A DNA stretch of 64,000 nt from Actinomyces sp. HMSC035G02 (GTDB lineage Bacteria > Actinomycetota > Actinomycetes > Actinomycetales > Actinomycetaceae), in the NCBI GenBank assembly GCA_001838165.1, contig KV835856.1, positions 1 to 64,000 of the forward strand. Reading direction: 5' to 3'. The number at the start of each line of letters is the position of its first letter. Position 1 is the stretch's first letter. Of the stretch, positions 54,189 to 64,000 are shown one piece after another. The translations under genes and the position numbers were made by a program. A model generated the notes under the pieces. The model saw nothing but the letters and a program-made list of their open reading frames with translations. It was not told the origin of the DNA and searched no databases.

Positions 54189-55628
54189 GTGATTCCTTCG
54201 ATCACTCCCGGACGCGGCGGCGAGCCTGTGCGTAAGCCTCGCTCCCGCCGCGTCCCCGAGCGTCTGTGGTCGCCCGAGTCCGGGGAGCGCGCTCCCTGGG
54301 ACACGTGGCGTGGCCTGGACGCTGCCCAACAGCCTTCCTACACGGATGCGCAGCACCTCAGTGATGTGACGGCGCAGCTGCGCCGCCAGCCACCGCTCGT
54401 GTTCGCCGGGGAGGTTGACGACCTGCGCACGTGGATGGGTGCGGCTGCCCGCGGCGAGGCCTTCGTCCTGATGGGCGGGGATTGCGCCGAGACCTTCGCC
54501 GAGGCGACGGCTGACCACGTGCGCCTGAAGATTCAGACGCTGCTGCAGATGGCGGTCGTCTTGACGTACGGTGCCTCGCTGCCGGTCATCAAGGTCGGCC
54601 GTATCGCAGGCCAGTACGCCAAGCCGCGTTCTTCGGATATGGAAACGCGCGACGGCGTCACGCTGCCCAGCTACCGTGGCGACGCCGTAAACTCCTTCGA
54701 GTTCACGCCCGAGGCGCGTGAGCCTGACCCGCAGCGCCTCCTGTCGCTGTATAACCACGCGGCCTCGACTCTGAACCTGATCCGCGCCTTCACGAAGGGC
54801 GGCTACGCGGACCTGCGTCAGGTGCACCGCTGGAATCAGGGTTTCATGTCGAACCCTGCCTACGCGCGCTACGAGTCGCTGGCCGAGGATATTCACCGCG
54901 CGATCAAGTTCATGGGTGCAGCGGGCGTCGACTTCGAGACTCTTCGAGACGTTGACCTGTATTCGTCCCACGAGGCGCTGCTGCTCGAGTACGAGTCGGC
55001 CATGACGCGCATCGATTCGCGGACGGGCGAGCCCTACAACACCTCCGCTCACTTCCTGTGGGCGGGGGAGAGGACACGCGACGAGGAGGGCGCTCACATC
55101 GAGCTGCTGTCGCGTGTTCGCAACCCGATTGGGGTCAAGCTCGGCCCGTCGACCACGCCGGATCAGATGCTCAGCCTCATTGATCGCCTCAACCCGGATG
55201 GTGAGGACGGACGCCTGTCGTTCATTACGCGCATGGGGGCGGAGCGCATCCGTGAGGCGCTTCCGCCGCTGCTGGAGGCTGCCCGGCGAGACGGTCGTCC
55301 CGTCACGTGGATGACGGATCCGATGCACGGCAACACTATTACGTCGTCGACCGGCTACAAGACGCGTCGCTTCGATACGGTCATGGATGAGGTCCGTGGC
55401 TTCTTCGAGGCCCACGAGGCCGCGGGAACTGTACCGGGCGGCCTGCACGTCGAACTCACCGGTGATGACGTCACCGAGGTGATTGGCGGCAGTGAGCACA
55501 TCGATGACGAGTCGTTGCGCGACCGTTACGAGACGCTCGTGGATCCGCGCTTGAACCACCAGCAGAGTCTGGAGATGGCCTTCCAGGTTGCCCAGTACCT
55601 GGCGAAGGGTTCCTCCCACGTGGAGTGA
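54189..55628 (+). CDS. aroG: 3-deoxy-7-phosphoheptulonate synthase, class II
   Basis: Condenses PEP and erythrose-4-phosphate, the first step of the shikimate pathway. The 479 aa product is of the plant/mycobacterial class II type. Visible motifs are GDCAETF (metal Cys99), KVGRIAGQYAKPRS, HLLWAGER-like HFLWAGERTR, GVKLGPST and TDPMHGNT (metal His). An N-terminal extension like that controlling feedback in mycobacteria is present. The GTG start has no strong ribosome binding site, consistent with coupling to the upstream pfp gene. Confidence 0.95.
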   Translation: MIPSITPGRGGEPVRKPRSRRVPERLWSPESGERAPWDTWRGLDAAQQPSYTDAQHLSDVTAQLRRQPPLVFAGEVDDLRTWMGAAARGEAFVLMGGDCAETFAEATADHVRLKIQTLLQMAVVLTYGASLPVIKVGRIAGQYAKPRSSDMETRDGVTLPSYRGDAVNSFEFTPEAREPDPQRLLSLYNHAASTLNLIRAFTKGGYADLRQVHRWNQGFMSNPAYARYESLAEDIHRAIKFMGAAGVDFETLRDVDLYSSHEALLLEYESAMTRIDSRTGEPYNTSAHFLWAGERTRDEEGAHIELLSRVRNPIGVKLGPSTTPDQMLSLIDRLNPDGEDGRLSFITRMGAERIREALPPLLEAARRDGRPVTWMTDPMHGNTITSSTGYKTRRFDTVMDEVRGFFEAHEAAGTVPGGLHVELTGDDVTEVIGGSEHIDDESLRDRYETLVDPRLNHQQSLEMAFQVAQYLAKGSSHVE

Positions 55629-55646
55629 ACTTCCCGCACAAAGCAC

Positions 55647-55693
55647 AAAAGTTCTCCGGCCTCGTTCGTTATGGACGAGGCCGGAGAACTTTT
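55647..55693. terminator. Bidirectional terminator between aroG and PASTA kinase
   Basis: A perfect 19-bp stem flanked by AAAA on one side and TTTT on the other with a 9-nt loop, so it can stop transcription in both directions. Confidence 0.95.
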
Positions 55694-55720
55694 GGGGCGC
55701 GAGCGGCGAGGGGCGCGACG

Positions 55721-57664
55721 TTAGACGATCGTGATCGTGACGACGCTGCCCTTTTTGAGCATTGTTCCGGCGGCGGGATCGGTCTGTCGGACGGTTCCGA
55801 AGAAGCCGCCGAGGATTGCTTCCTCCTGGACGGTGAAGCCGGCTGCCTCGAGGGCGGCGCGGGCATCCTGGCGTTGGCGACCGACGACGTCGGGGACAGC
55901 AACCTTCTCGGGTCCCTTCGACACCGTGTAGGCCACGGTGTCGCCACGGTGCAGGATCGTTCCCTCATTGGTCTGTTGCGAGATGACCTGGCCCTCGGCG
56001 ACGGTGTCGGAGAACGCCTCCGTCGGTGCCGCCACGAGGCCAAGGCCCTCGATGGCTTTCTTCGCGGCATCTGCACTCATTCCGTTCAGCGACGGAACGG
56101 TGAGGGGCTCGCGGCCCTTCGACAGCACCACGTCGACGGCGCTGTCGTGTGCCAGCTGTGAACCAGAGGCCTGGGACTGTGAGATGACCTGTCCTTGTGG
56201 AACGTCCTCGGAGTATGCGTCGGTGATGGCGCCCAGGGTGAGGCCGGCGTCGGTGAGGGCCTTACGTGCGTCGTCCTGGCTCTTACCGACGACGTCAGGG
56301 ACCGTCTTCATGTCCACGCCCTTGGAGACGTGGAGTTGAACCTCCGCGCGCTTATGGACTGGCTCGCCACCTGACGGATCAGAGCGAGTAATCGAACCGG
56401 CGGCGACGTCGTCAGAGAACTCCTCCTCGACGGAAGAAGCAAGCCCCATCGCGTTCAGCTCGGCCTGAACCTCCGTGAGGGGACGACCATCCGTCGCGGG
56501 CATAGTCAGGTAGGAGCCAGGGCCGTATTCGGTCCACCACCAGCGTCCGCCAACGATTGCGGCGGCGAGGAGCAGAACGACGAGGGTTGCCCACAGGGCG
56601 GCACGCTTGTACGTCGTAGTGCCGGTTTTCTCCGAAGCGTCCGGAAGCGGGGCCGACGTGTGCACAGTGGCGACCGTTGACGGCGCCGGGAGGGGCAGAG
56701 GCCTCGTAAACTGTGCCGAGATCAGCTCGGTGTTGAGCGCACTCGTTTCCGAGGTGCCTGCCCGGTCGGCCGGCGCGATATCCGCGCGACGGTTGGCCAG
56801 CTCCGAGGGAATGGTGGCAGCAGCGCGAGTGACGAGGTCGATCGCGTCGGATGCGTCGGCGGGGCGCGAGGCAGGGTCTCGGGCGGTCAAAGCGGCGACG
56901 AGATCGTCGATCTCTCGGGGAATCCACGGCTGGGCCTCCGACGGGGTGGGCACGTCGTCGGAGACGTGATGCGTCGCGATTTGAAGAGGCGACTCGCCCG
57001 CCCAGGGAACGGAGCCCGTGAGCATTTCGTAGAGCATGATGCCGACCGAATAAATGTCCGAGCGGGCATCGGCCTGAGCGGTCGTCGCAATCTCCGGGGC
57101 GATGTACGCAACCGTACCGAGCATGTTGCCCGTTGAGGACATCGAGACTTCGGAGGCGGCTCGCGCCAGACCAAAGTCGGTTACCTTCGCCGGACCATCG
57201 GTGGGAACGAGAATGTTCTCGGGCTTGACGTCGCGGTGGATAACGCCGACGCGGTGGGCGGCGCGCAGTGCCTCAAGAATGTCGGTCGTGTAGCGCAGTG
57301 CTTGCGGGATCGTGAAAGCACCCTGCGCGCGCAGCAGCTGGCGCAGGTTTGTACCGTCGATGAGCTCCATGACGAGGAACCCCTGGCCCGTGACCACGCC
57401 CTGATCAAAGACAGAGACGACGCCGGGATGAACGATGCGTGCGGCGGAGCGTGCCTCACGGCGGAAGCGCGCAACGAAATCCTCGGAGTCCGCCAGGTGC
57501 GGGTGCATGACCTTGAGTGCGACGGGGCGATCAAGGCGTTCATCTTGCGCGATGTAGACGGTGGCCATGCCGCCACGCGCCAGCCTGCGCGTCACCCGGT
57601 ACCGTTCGTCGACGAGGAGGCCGATCAACGGGTCCGTCTGGTCGAATGTCTGTTCATCGCTCAC
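55721..57664 (-). CDS. Serine/threonine protein kinase with four PASTA domains
   Basis: A 647 aa membrane kinase. The kinase domain contains Lys51 (VALKVMHPHL), HRD 143-145 and DFG 163-165. One transmembrane helix follows (ALWATLVVLLLAAAIVGG, ~360-380), then four PASTA repeats outside the cell beginning near YLTMPATDG, KTVPDVVGK, LTVPSLNGM and VAVPDVVGR. PASTA domains bind peptidoglycan fragments. The position (next to aroG, divergent from an Rv2175c homologue) is that of mycobacterial pknL, which lacks PASTA. A TAGAAT box 7 nt before the GTG indicates a leaderless mRNA. Confidence 0.95.
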   Translation of the reverse strand: MSDEQTFDQTDPLIGLLVDERYRVTRRLARGGMATVYIAQDERLDRPVALKVMHPHLADSEDFVARFRREARSAARIVHPGVVSVFDQGVVTGQGFLVMELIDGTNLRQLLRAQGAFTIPQALRYTTDILEALRAAHRVGVIHRDVKPENILVPTDGPAKVTDFGLARAASEVSMSSTGNMLGTVAYIAPEIATTAQADARSDIYSVGIMLYEMLTGSVPWAGESPLQIATHHVSDDVPTPSEAQPWIPREIDDLVAALTARDPASRPADASDAIDLVTRAAATIPSELANRRADIAPADRAGTSETSALNTELISAQFTRPLPLPAPSTVATVHTSAPLPDASEKTGTTTYKRAALWATLVVLLLAAAIVGGRWWWTEYGPGSYLTMPATDGRPLTEVQAELNAMGLASSVEEEFSDDVAAGSITRSDPSGGEPVHKRAEVQLHVSKGVDMKTVPDVVGKSQDDARKALTDAGLTLGAITDAYSEDVPQGQVISQSQASGSQLAHDSAVDVVLSKGREPLTVPSLNGMSADAAKKAIEGLGLVAAPTEAFSDTVAEGQVISQQTNEGTILHRGDTVAYTVSKGPEKVAVPDVVGRQRQDARAALEAAGFTVQEEAILGGFFGTVRQTDPAAGTMLKKGSVVTITIV

Positions 57665-57677
57665 TTGCTCGATTCTA
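57665..57677 (-). promoter_or_regulatory. -10 box for leaderless PASTA kinase gene
   Basis: TAGAAT, 7 nt, GTG on the minus strand with no ribosome binding site. Confidence 0.65.
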
Positions 57678-57734
57678 TGGGAGTTTTCGCGAAATCACTG
57701 GAAGTGCCCACGTCGGTGCGGCGTATGAATGGGG

Positions 57735-57747
57735 TAGTCTTGCGCTT
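57735..57747 (+). promoter_or_regulatory. -10 box for leaderless Rv2175c-like gene
   Basis: TAGTCT, 7 nt, ATG. The two divergent leaderless start codons are only 83 bp apart, so their promoters must share upstream DNA. Confidence 0.65.
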
Positions 57748-58101
57748 ATGACCAGTGTTGATATCACCGTCCTGCCCACCGACGAGGTCTGCCGTCTCCT
57801 CGGCATCGAGGAACGCCGCCTCAAGCAGCTGATCCGCGACCGCGCACTCATCGAAGCGCGCGACGGCAGCGGGGCGCGCGGTGTTCCGCAGGACGTGATC
57901 GTCAAGGGCGACAATGGCTGGGAGCCGCTTCCGTTCCTGCAGGGTACGCTGACGCTGCTTGCCGATGATGGCTTCACGGCCGAGGAAGCAGTGGCGTGGC
58001 TGTACACCGTGCAGGACGAGCTGGGTGAACGTCCTATCGACGCGCTGACGTCGGGCCGTCACCACCGAGTCAATCGCATCGCCTCGACTCTGGCCTTCTG
58101 A
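57748..58101 (+). CDS. Rv2175c-like DNA-binding protein
   Basis: A 117 aa protein with a predicted helix-turn-helix near the N-terminus (DEVCRLLGIEERRLKQLIRD) and the family core FLQGTLTLLADDGFTAEEAVAWL. Mycobacterium tuberculosis Rv2175c is a DNA-binding substrate of the kinase PknL encoded beside it. The same divergent pairing with a kinase occurs here, so phospho-control of DNA binding is a reasonable inference. This protein is shorter, lacking most of the N-terminal tail that carries the mycobacterial phosphosite. A longer reading into the kinase promoter is rejected. Confidence 0.85.
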   Translation: MTSVDITVLPTDEVCRLLGIEERRLKQLIRDRALIEARDGSGARGVPQDVIVKGDNGWEPLPFLQGTLTLLADDGFTAEEAVAWLYTVQDELGERPIDALTSGRHHRVNRIASTLAF

Positions 58102-58116
58102 GGCTGGGCGGCCCTC

Positions 58117-59220
58117 TCAGGACCGCCTGGCGGTCAGGATCGAGCACAGTTCGCGCAGCATAACGCGAGCCCCCTCATCGAAGGTGCTGGCTTCGAGAGC
58201 GGCGTCTCCGTCTGCCACGAGGCGCGCAATCTCGGCCTCGTGGGCGGCGCGCCCGTTGCGCTCCACGATGTCGGTAGCAGCCGCGATCTGCTCCGTCGAG
58301 GCGTCGGCCACCCCGAGAACGTCGGTGAGCGCGCGTCGCTCGGCGGGGGAGGAGGCCTCCCACGTGAGCGCGAGGAGTGCAGTGCGTTTGCCTTCGCGCA
58401 GGTCATCGCCGGCGGGCTTGCCGGTGACTGCCGGGTCTCCGAAGACGCCGAGATCATCATCGCGCAGCTGGAAGGCCAGGCCCCACGGCGTCAGGATCGT
58501 CTCGAGGACATCGAGCAGGCCAGTGACACGATCGAACGACGGCGCTGCGCAGATCGCTCCGAGGAGCGCTGGGTGGACGACCGAGTAGTGAGCCGATTTG
58601 TGTAGGGCCACCTCGAGCGAGTCGCTCACGCTGAGTGCATCCGTGCGCTCAGGATCAAGCGGGATCTGCTCGGCGGTGATGTCGAGGTACTGACCCAGTG
58701 CGACCTCCGCGTGCATGTCGGCGAATCGGCGGACAAAAGCGCGCGCGCAGTCCTCGTGCAGCGTCAGGGCCTGCTCGTCTGCGGCAGCCGTCGCCGCCGA
58801 AAAGAGGAAGTCTCCGACCAAGATGGCGCTGTGCCGACCGAAGTCCGTCGACGATCCGATCCAGGACCGCGCGGCGTGGTGATCCGCGAGCGTACGGTGA
58901 GGGGTGGGCATTCCCCGTCGTTCGTCCGCCTTGTCGATGATGTCGTCGTGGACGAGGGCGCTCGCCTGATAAAGCTCCAGCGCCGCGCTGAGATGGGGAA
59001 GCGACACTTCCTCGATGGGCGTCTCGGAACTGAGCGCGTAGCCCACGTGAGCCATGAGGGCACGGAAACGCTTTCCTCCGGATACGGATGCGAGGATCGC
59101 GCGAGAGAACTCCTCGGATCGACCGGAACCTCCTGCGCGGGCGAGGAGATGGGCGAGGCTGGTGGCCGTCGCCTCGTCGATTGATGGACGCAGCGTTGCG
59201 AAACTGTCGCTCAGAGTCAT
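58117..59220 (-). CDS. idsA: Polyprenyl (geranylgeranyl-type) diphosphate synthase
   Basis: Chain-elongating prenyltransferase. The 367 aa product has both Asp-rich motifs, DDIID in [15 protein letters not shown] and DDDLGVFGD, plus GGKRFRALM at the N-terminus and [16 protein letters not shown] after the second motif. Two residues before the first DDxxD point to a medium chain, but length is not predictable with certainty. Its place beside Rv2175c-like and aroG genes mirrors mycobacterial idsA2. TAGAGT lies 6 nt before the ATG, suggesting a leaderless mRNA. Confidence 0.92.
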   Translation of the reverse strand: MTLSDSFATLRPSIDEATATSLAHLLARAGGSGRSEEFSRAILASVSGGKRFRALMAHVGYALSSETPIEEVSLPHLSAALELYQASALVHDDIIDKADERRGMPTPHRTLADHHAARSWIGSSTDFGRHSAILVGDFLFSAATAAADEQALTLHEDCARAFVRRFADMHAEVALGQYLDITAEQIPLDPERTDALSVSDSLEVALHKSAHYSVVHPALLGAICAAPSFDRVTGLLDVLETILTPWGLAFQLRDDDLGVFGDPAVTGKPAGDDLREGKRTALLALTWEASSPAERRALTDVLGVADASTEQIAAATDIVERNGRAAHEAEIARLVADGDAALEASTFDEGARVMLRELCSILTARRS

Positions 59221-59232
59221 ACGCCCACTCTA
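59221..59232 (-). promoter_or_regulatory. -10 box for leaderless prenyl synthase gene
   Basis: TAGAGT, 6 nt and ATG on the minus strand, without a ribosome binding site. Confidence 0.5.
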
Positions 59233-59381
59233 ACCGAGGTTTGAGTGGGCGCGTGCGCCTAAGCCGGGGCATCCTCACACCTACCGTCAGGAAAACTAAA
59301 CGGCAAGGCACTAGACTTGGCGCTGGTATGCCGATTTGCGATCGGCTCCGTTGTGCATGCCCATCAATGAAAGGGACCCGT

Positions 59382-61013
<1,632 letters not shown>

Positions 61014-61030
61014 CGCGCTATCGACATATC

Positions 61031-61062
61031 CGAGGGCCGGGAACAATCGTTCCCGGCCCTCG
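61031..61062 (+). terminator. Terminator after sigA
   Basis: A perfect 14-bp stem (CGAGGGCCGGGAAC and complement) with an AATC loop, 17 nt after the stop. Confidence 0.9.
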
Positions 61063-61139
61063 TGACAACATCGTCACAATGCGTGCGTGTGCGGGTGGCA
61101 TCGTCGCGTATTGACGTTCTCGTAAGGCAGGATGATCAC

Positions 61140-61538
61140 ATGCTTGAGGGTGCACTGATTCTCGTTTTGACCGTCGTTCTGGTACTCGTCGTCGCTGGCG
61201 GCGTCGTCGCCGTCCTGGCGCTGTCGCGCCGTAGCGCGGACGAGTGGAAGGGCGTCATCAAGCGAGAGAGCGAAGAAATCGCCGACGAGGTGAAGACTCA
61301 TCACTCGCTACCCAAGCGTGCCTCCACCTCACCCGACGGCCCCGTGGTTCCGCGTACGGCGTCCCTGGACTCGCTCCTGCAAAGCGCTGAGTCGACGAGC
61401 GCCTACTTTGACGCCGATCGTCTGCCAGGCATCGACCGCCTCGAGACGGTGACTGATCGCGTGAGCGTGCGCTTCGACCGTGGCCGTCGCAGCGCTGACG
61501 GCGGCGGGGAGTCCGTGCGGGAGTCAACGCAGTCGTAA
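61140..61538 (+). CDS. Small membrane-anchored protein of unknown function
   Basis: A 132 aa protein: one N-terminal membrane helix (ALILVLTVVLVLVVAGGVVAVLAL) followed by a charged, probably disordered cytoplasmic tail rich in Ser, Arg and Asp. No family recognised. AGGA precedes the ATG at a normal distance; the longer reading covers the sigA terminator and is rejected. It lies between sigA and ftsY, and a perfect palindrome separates it from ftsY. Confidence 0.65.
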   Translation: MLEGALILVLTVVLVLVVAGGVVAVLALSRRSADEWKGVIKRESEEIADEVKTHHSLPKRASTSPDGPVVPRTASLDSLLQSAESTSAYFDADRLPGIDRLETVTDRVSVRFDRGRRSADGGGESVRESTQS

Positions 61539-61570
61539 GGCAGTGATACCGCACTCAGGTTTTCTGTGAC

Positions 61571-61606
61571 AAGCGTCCATAGGGGATAATGACCCTATGG
61601 ACGCTT
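61571..61606. promoter_or_regulatory. Perfect 14-bp palindrome across the ftsY start codon
   Basis: AAGCGTCCATAGGG, an 8-nt loop and its exact complement. The loop contains GATAAT, 6 nt before the ATG, which sits in the right arm. TTTTATTT follows. It can act as terminator for the upstream gene, as operator, or as both. Confidence 0.75.
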
Positions 61607-62838
61607 TTATTTCCACTCTCCAATCGCCGTGGGCAGTTGTTATCGCCCTGGCGGTCGCCGTGCTTATCGGCGTAGTTATTCGCTTGGTCGTGAGTTCGCG
61701 TCGGCGTTCCTCGCAGGACGTGACCCCTCAGCCTCAGGTGCAGGCTCCCGTCGAGGCCCTGCCCGACACGCCCGCCGAGGCTTCGCTTGATGACACGGAC
61801 CAGCCTCGAGCGGGTCCGGCGGAAGCAGCCGAGCCGACCTCCGACCAGAGCCCTGAGGCTCCTGCAACCCCAGCCTCATCCATTGAACGCCCCGAACCCG
61901 TGCGTGGACGCATGGAGCGCCTGCGCGAACGTCTCGCGTCTTCCGGCTCGCTGGGCCGTGCGATCCTCGGTGTTCTCAGCCGCGGCCAGCTCGGTGCCGC
62001 CGACTGGGAGGAAATCGAGGAATCTCTCCTCATCGCTGACCTCGGCCTTGAGGCCACTGACACGCTGATGGAGGCCCTCAAGCGTCGAGTCGCGGTCGAG
62101 TCTGTGACGGACGAAGCACGCATCCGCGAGATCCTTCGCGAGGAGCTCCTGGCTCTCGTCGATCCCGCCATGGATCGCTCCCTCAACCTTGAGCGCCCCG
62201 AGGTCGACGGCTCCGCTAAGCCCGCCGTCGTCCTGATGGTCGGTGTGAACGGCACCGGAAAGACCACGACTGTCGGCAAGCTCGCGCGCATCCTCGTTGC
62301 GGAAGACAAGTCCGTGATCCTGGGTGCCGCCGATACCTTCCGTGCCGCCGCCGCCGACCAGCTAGCCACGTGGGGCGAGCGAGTCGGTGTCGATGTCGTG
62401 CGCAGTGACCGCGAGGGTGCCGACCCGGCCTCCGTCGCTTTTGAAGCCGTGCGTGAGGGCGTCGAGCGCGACGTCGACGTGGTCCTCGTCGACACTGCGG
62501 GACGCCTGCAGAACAAGTCCACGCTGATGGACGAGCTCGGCAAGATTAAACGCGTCATGACCAAGCAGGCCCCGGTTTCTGAGGTCCTTCTGGTGCTCGA
62601 CGCCACCACCGGTCAGAACGGCATGAAGCAGGCCGAGGTCTTCGCGGAGGCCACCGGTGTGACCGGCATTGTTCTGACGAAGCTCGATGGTTCCGCTAAG
62701 GGTGGCATCGTCGTCTCTGTCCAGCGTGCGCTGGGCGTTCCGGTAAAGTTCGTTGGCCTCGGCGAGGGTGCCGACGATCTCGCGCCCTTCGACCCGCAGG
62801 GCTTCGTCGACGCGATTGTGGGTTCCGCGCAGGGCTGA
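61597..62838 (+). CDS. ftsY: Signal recognition particle receptor FtsY
   Basis: GTPase that docks the SRP-ribosome complex at the membrane. The 413 aa product begins with a hydrophobic helix (VVIALAVAVLIGVVIRLVV), then an acidic Pro/Ala linker, then the NG domain: VGVNGTGKTTTVGKLA (P-loop), ADTFRAAAADQL, VDTAGRLQN and TKLDGSAKGG. GATAAT 6 nt before the ATG suggests a leaderless start within the palindrome described separately. ffh, encoding its partner, follows in the same direction. Confidence 0.96.
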   Translation: MDAFISTLQSPWAVVIALAVAVLIGVVIRLVVSSRRRSSQDVTPQPQVQAPVEALPDTPAEASLDDTDQPRAGPAEAAEPTSDQSPEAPATPASSIERPEPVRGRMERLRERLASSGSLGRAILGVLSRGQLGAADWEEIEESLLIADLGLEATDTLMEALKRRVAVESVTDEARIREILREELLALVDPAMDRSLNLERPEVDGSAKPAVVLMVGVNGTGKTTTVGKLARILVAEDKSVILGAADTFRAAAADQLATWGERVGVDVVRSDREGADPASVAFEAVREGVERDVDVVLVDTAGRLQNKSTLMDELGKIKRVMTKQAPVSEVLLVLDATTGQNGMKQAEVFAEATGVTGIVLTKLDGSAKGGIVVSVQRALGVPVKFVGLGEGADDLAPFDPQGFVDAIVGSAQG

Positions 62839-62858
62839 ACCCCGCCACCATGACGCGT

Positions 62859-62895
62859 ACCTCGGCCCCGGTGAGACGACTCCCGGGGTCGAGGT
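62859..62895 (+). terminator. Terminator after ftsY
   Basis: A 13-bp stem with one G-U pair (ACCTCGGCCCCGG with CCGGGGTCGAGGT) and an ~11-nt loop. No T-run. Confidence 0.6.
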
Positions 62896-62940
62896 GCGCT
62901 AACCTGTGCCTAGTACAGCCGCCATCTTGGGAGTAAACAC

Positions 62941-64000
62941 GTGTTTGGAAACCTGTCAGATCGTCTGAGCCAGTCGTTCCGTAGCCTGCGCAGCCGCGGC
63001 GTCCTGACCGAGTCGGACGTCGATCGTGCGATTTCCGACATTCGCCGCGCCCTCATCGACGCGGACGTTGCGCTCCCCGTCGTTCGCCAGTTCACCACGC
63101 AGGTGCGCGAAAAGGCCTACGGCGCAGCCCGGTCGAAGGCCCTCAACCCGGGGCAGCAGGTTGTTTCCATCGTGCACGAGGAGCTCGTCGAGATCCTCGG
63201 TGGTGCCACGCGTGAGCTGACCTTCGCAGAGTCCGGCCCCACCGTCTTCATGCTCGCCGGCCTCCAGGGTGCCGGTAAGACCACCCTCGCCGGAAAGCTG
63301 GGTAAGTGGCTGCGCGAGGAGGGCAAGACTGTCCTGCTCGTCGCCTCGGATCTCCAGCGCCCTAACGCCGTCCAGCAGCTTCAGGTTGTCGGCGAGCGCG
63401 CCGGCGTCAAGGTGTGGGCACCCGAGCCCGGCAACGGCGTCGGCAACCCCGTCGAGGTTGCGAGGAGCGGCGTCGAGTTCGCCCGCCAGAGCGGCATCAA
63501 CGTGGTCATCGTCGATACGGCCGGCCGTCTCGGCGTCGACCAGGAGATGATGGACCAGGCGATCGCCATCCGCGACGCCGTCAACCCCCACGAGATCATG
63601 TTCGTTCTCGACGCCATGGTCGGTCAGGACGCAGTCTCCACCTCCACGGCTTTCCGTGACGGCGTCGGCTTCACGGGCGTCGTCCTTTCCAAGCTGGACG
63701 GCGACGCGCGCGGTGGTGCCGCGCTGTCCGTTCGCGGTGTGACCGGCGCGCCGATCCTGTTCGCTTCGACGGGTGAGGGCCTCGACGACTTCGAGCGCTT
63801 CCACGCCGACCGTATGGCCGGCCGTATCCTCGACATGGGTGACATCCTCACCCTTATCGAGCAGGCCGAGAAGAAGATGGACGCCGAGGAGGCGGAGAAG
63901 GTCGCGGCCAAGGCGATGGCCGGCCAGCTCACCCTCGGCGACTTCCTGAGCCAGCTTCAGCAGATTAAGAAGCTCGGCTCGATGAAGAAGATGCTCGGCA
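62941..64000 (+). CDS. ffh: Signal recognition particle protein Ffh (5' part)
   Basis: SRP54 GTPase that binds signal sequences and 4.5S RNA. The visible 353 codons run off the window edge. N domain from the start (FGNLSDRLSQSFRSLRSRG), P-loop GLQGAGKTTLAGKLG, SDLQRPNAVQQL, VDTAGRLGVD and SKLDGDARGGAALS are all intact, as is the linker into the M domain (LTLGDFLSQLQQIKKLG). GGGAG precedes the GTG. It has no in-window stop, so it would not appear in lists that require one. Confidence 0.96.
   Translation, partial: MFGNLSDRLSQSFRSLRSRGVLTESDVDRAISDIRRALIDADVALPVVRQFTTQVREKAYGAARSKALNPGQQVVSIVHEELVEILGGATRELTFAESGPTVFMLAGLQGAGKTTLAGKLGKWLREEGKTVLLVASDLQRPNAVQQLQVVGERAGVKVWAPEPGNGVGNPVEVARSGVEFARQSGINVVIVDTAGRLGVDQEMMDQAIAIRDAVNPHEIMFVLDAMVGQDAVSTSTAFRDGVGFTGVVLSKLDGDARGGAALSVRGVTGAPILFASTGEGLDDFERFHADRMAGRILDMGDILTLIEQAEKKMDAEEAEKVAAKAMAGQLTLGDFLSQLQQIKKLGSMKKMLG

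Overview
The window is a high-GC, gene-dense stretch of an actinobacterial chromosome. Several features together point to the Actinomycetaceae, most likely Schaalia or Actinomyces; this is an inference, since there is no rRNA gene to place it. They are: a single giant type I fatty acid synthase linked to acyl-CoA carboxylase genes; a PPi-type phosphofructokinase; a class II DAHP synthase next to a PASTA kinase and an Rv2175c-like protein, as in mycobacteria; a lysine-rich primary sigma factor; a MetS-type small transporter subunit; and many apparently leaderless genes. I see no insertion sequences, phage genes, CRISPR arrays or tRNA/rRNA genes.

Layout. 0.4-3.8 kb: methionine synthesis (metF-metE). 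4.1-6.7 kb: an orphan winged-helix regulator with an elaborate upstream repeat region, threonine dehydratase and oligoribonuclease. 7.0-7.8 kb: a second-type single-stranded DNA-binding protein with an unusual promoter. 7.8-21.7 kb (minus strand): a fatty acid operon in pathway order, birA - accBC - accD - fas - acpS. 22-29.5 kb: EttA, two stand-alone PTS EIIB proteins and one EIIA around malQ, then a HAD phosphatase and an MFS exporter. 29.6-38.6 kb: a glycan and signalling region (GH3 glycosidase, GtrA-like protein, GT2 glycosyltransferase, GNAT/AgrC-like kinase/LytTR regulator operon, UDP-galactopyranose mutase, AEC permease). 38.8-44.8 kb: the MetP/MetS-type importer, a HAD phosphatase, pyrD-trmH, an unknown protein with a Trp-rich tail, and a DUF3043 protein. 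44.8-52.8 kb: dipeptidase, glycerate-kinase-like protein, ErpA, tandem FKBP lipoprotein, pseudo-receiver, trpD, an exonuclease/GIY-YIG fusion and plsC. 53-64 kb: PPi-PFK, aroG, PASTA kinase, Rv2175c-like protein, prenyl synthase, sigA, a small membrane protein, ftsY and the start of ffh.

The most striking unexplained signal is a promoter architecture that occurs twice. ATCCACA-type boxes lie exactly 30 bp apart, and the proximal box is about 100 bp from the start codon. One copy precedes the ssb paralogue (boxes 6815-6883). The other precedes the unknown Trp-tailed gene 37 kb away (boxes 44060-44128). The conservation extends well beyond the box, which suggests a small shared regulon, possibly DnaA-like or linked to DNA uptake or stress. 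Other signals are a perfect 14-bp palindrome across the ftsY start codon, nested inverted repeats upstream of the orphan winged-helix gene, and ten genes with a TANNNT-type hexamer 6-7 nt before the start codon.
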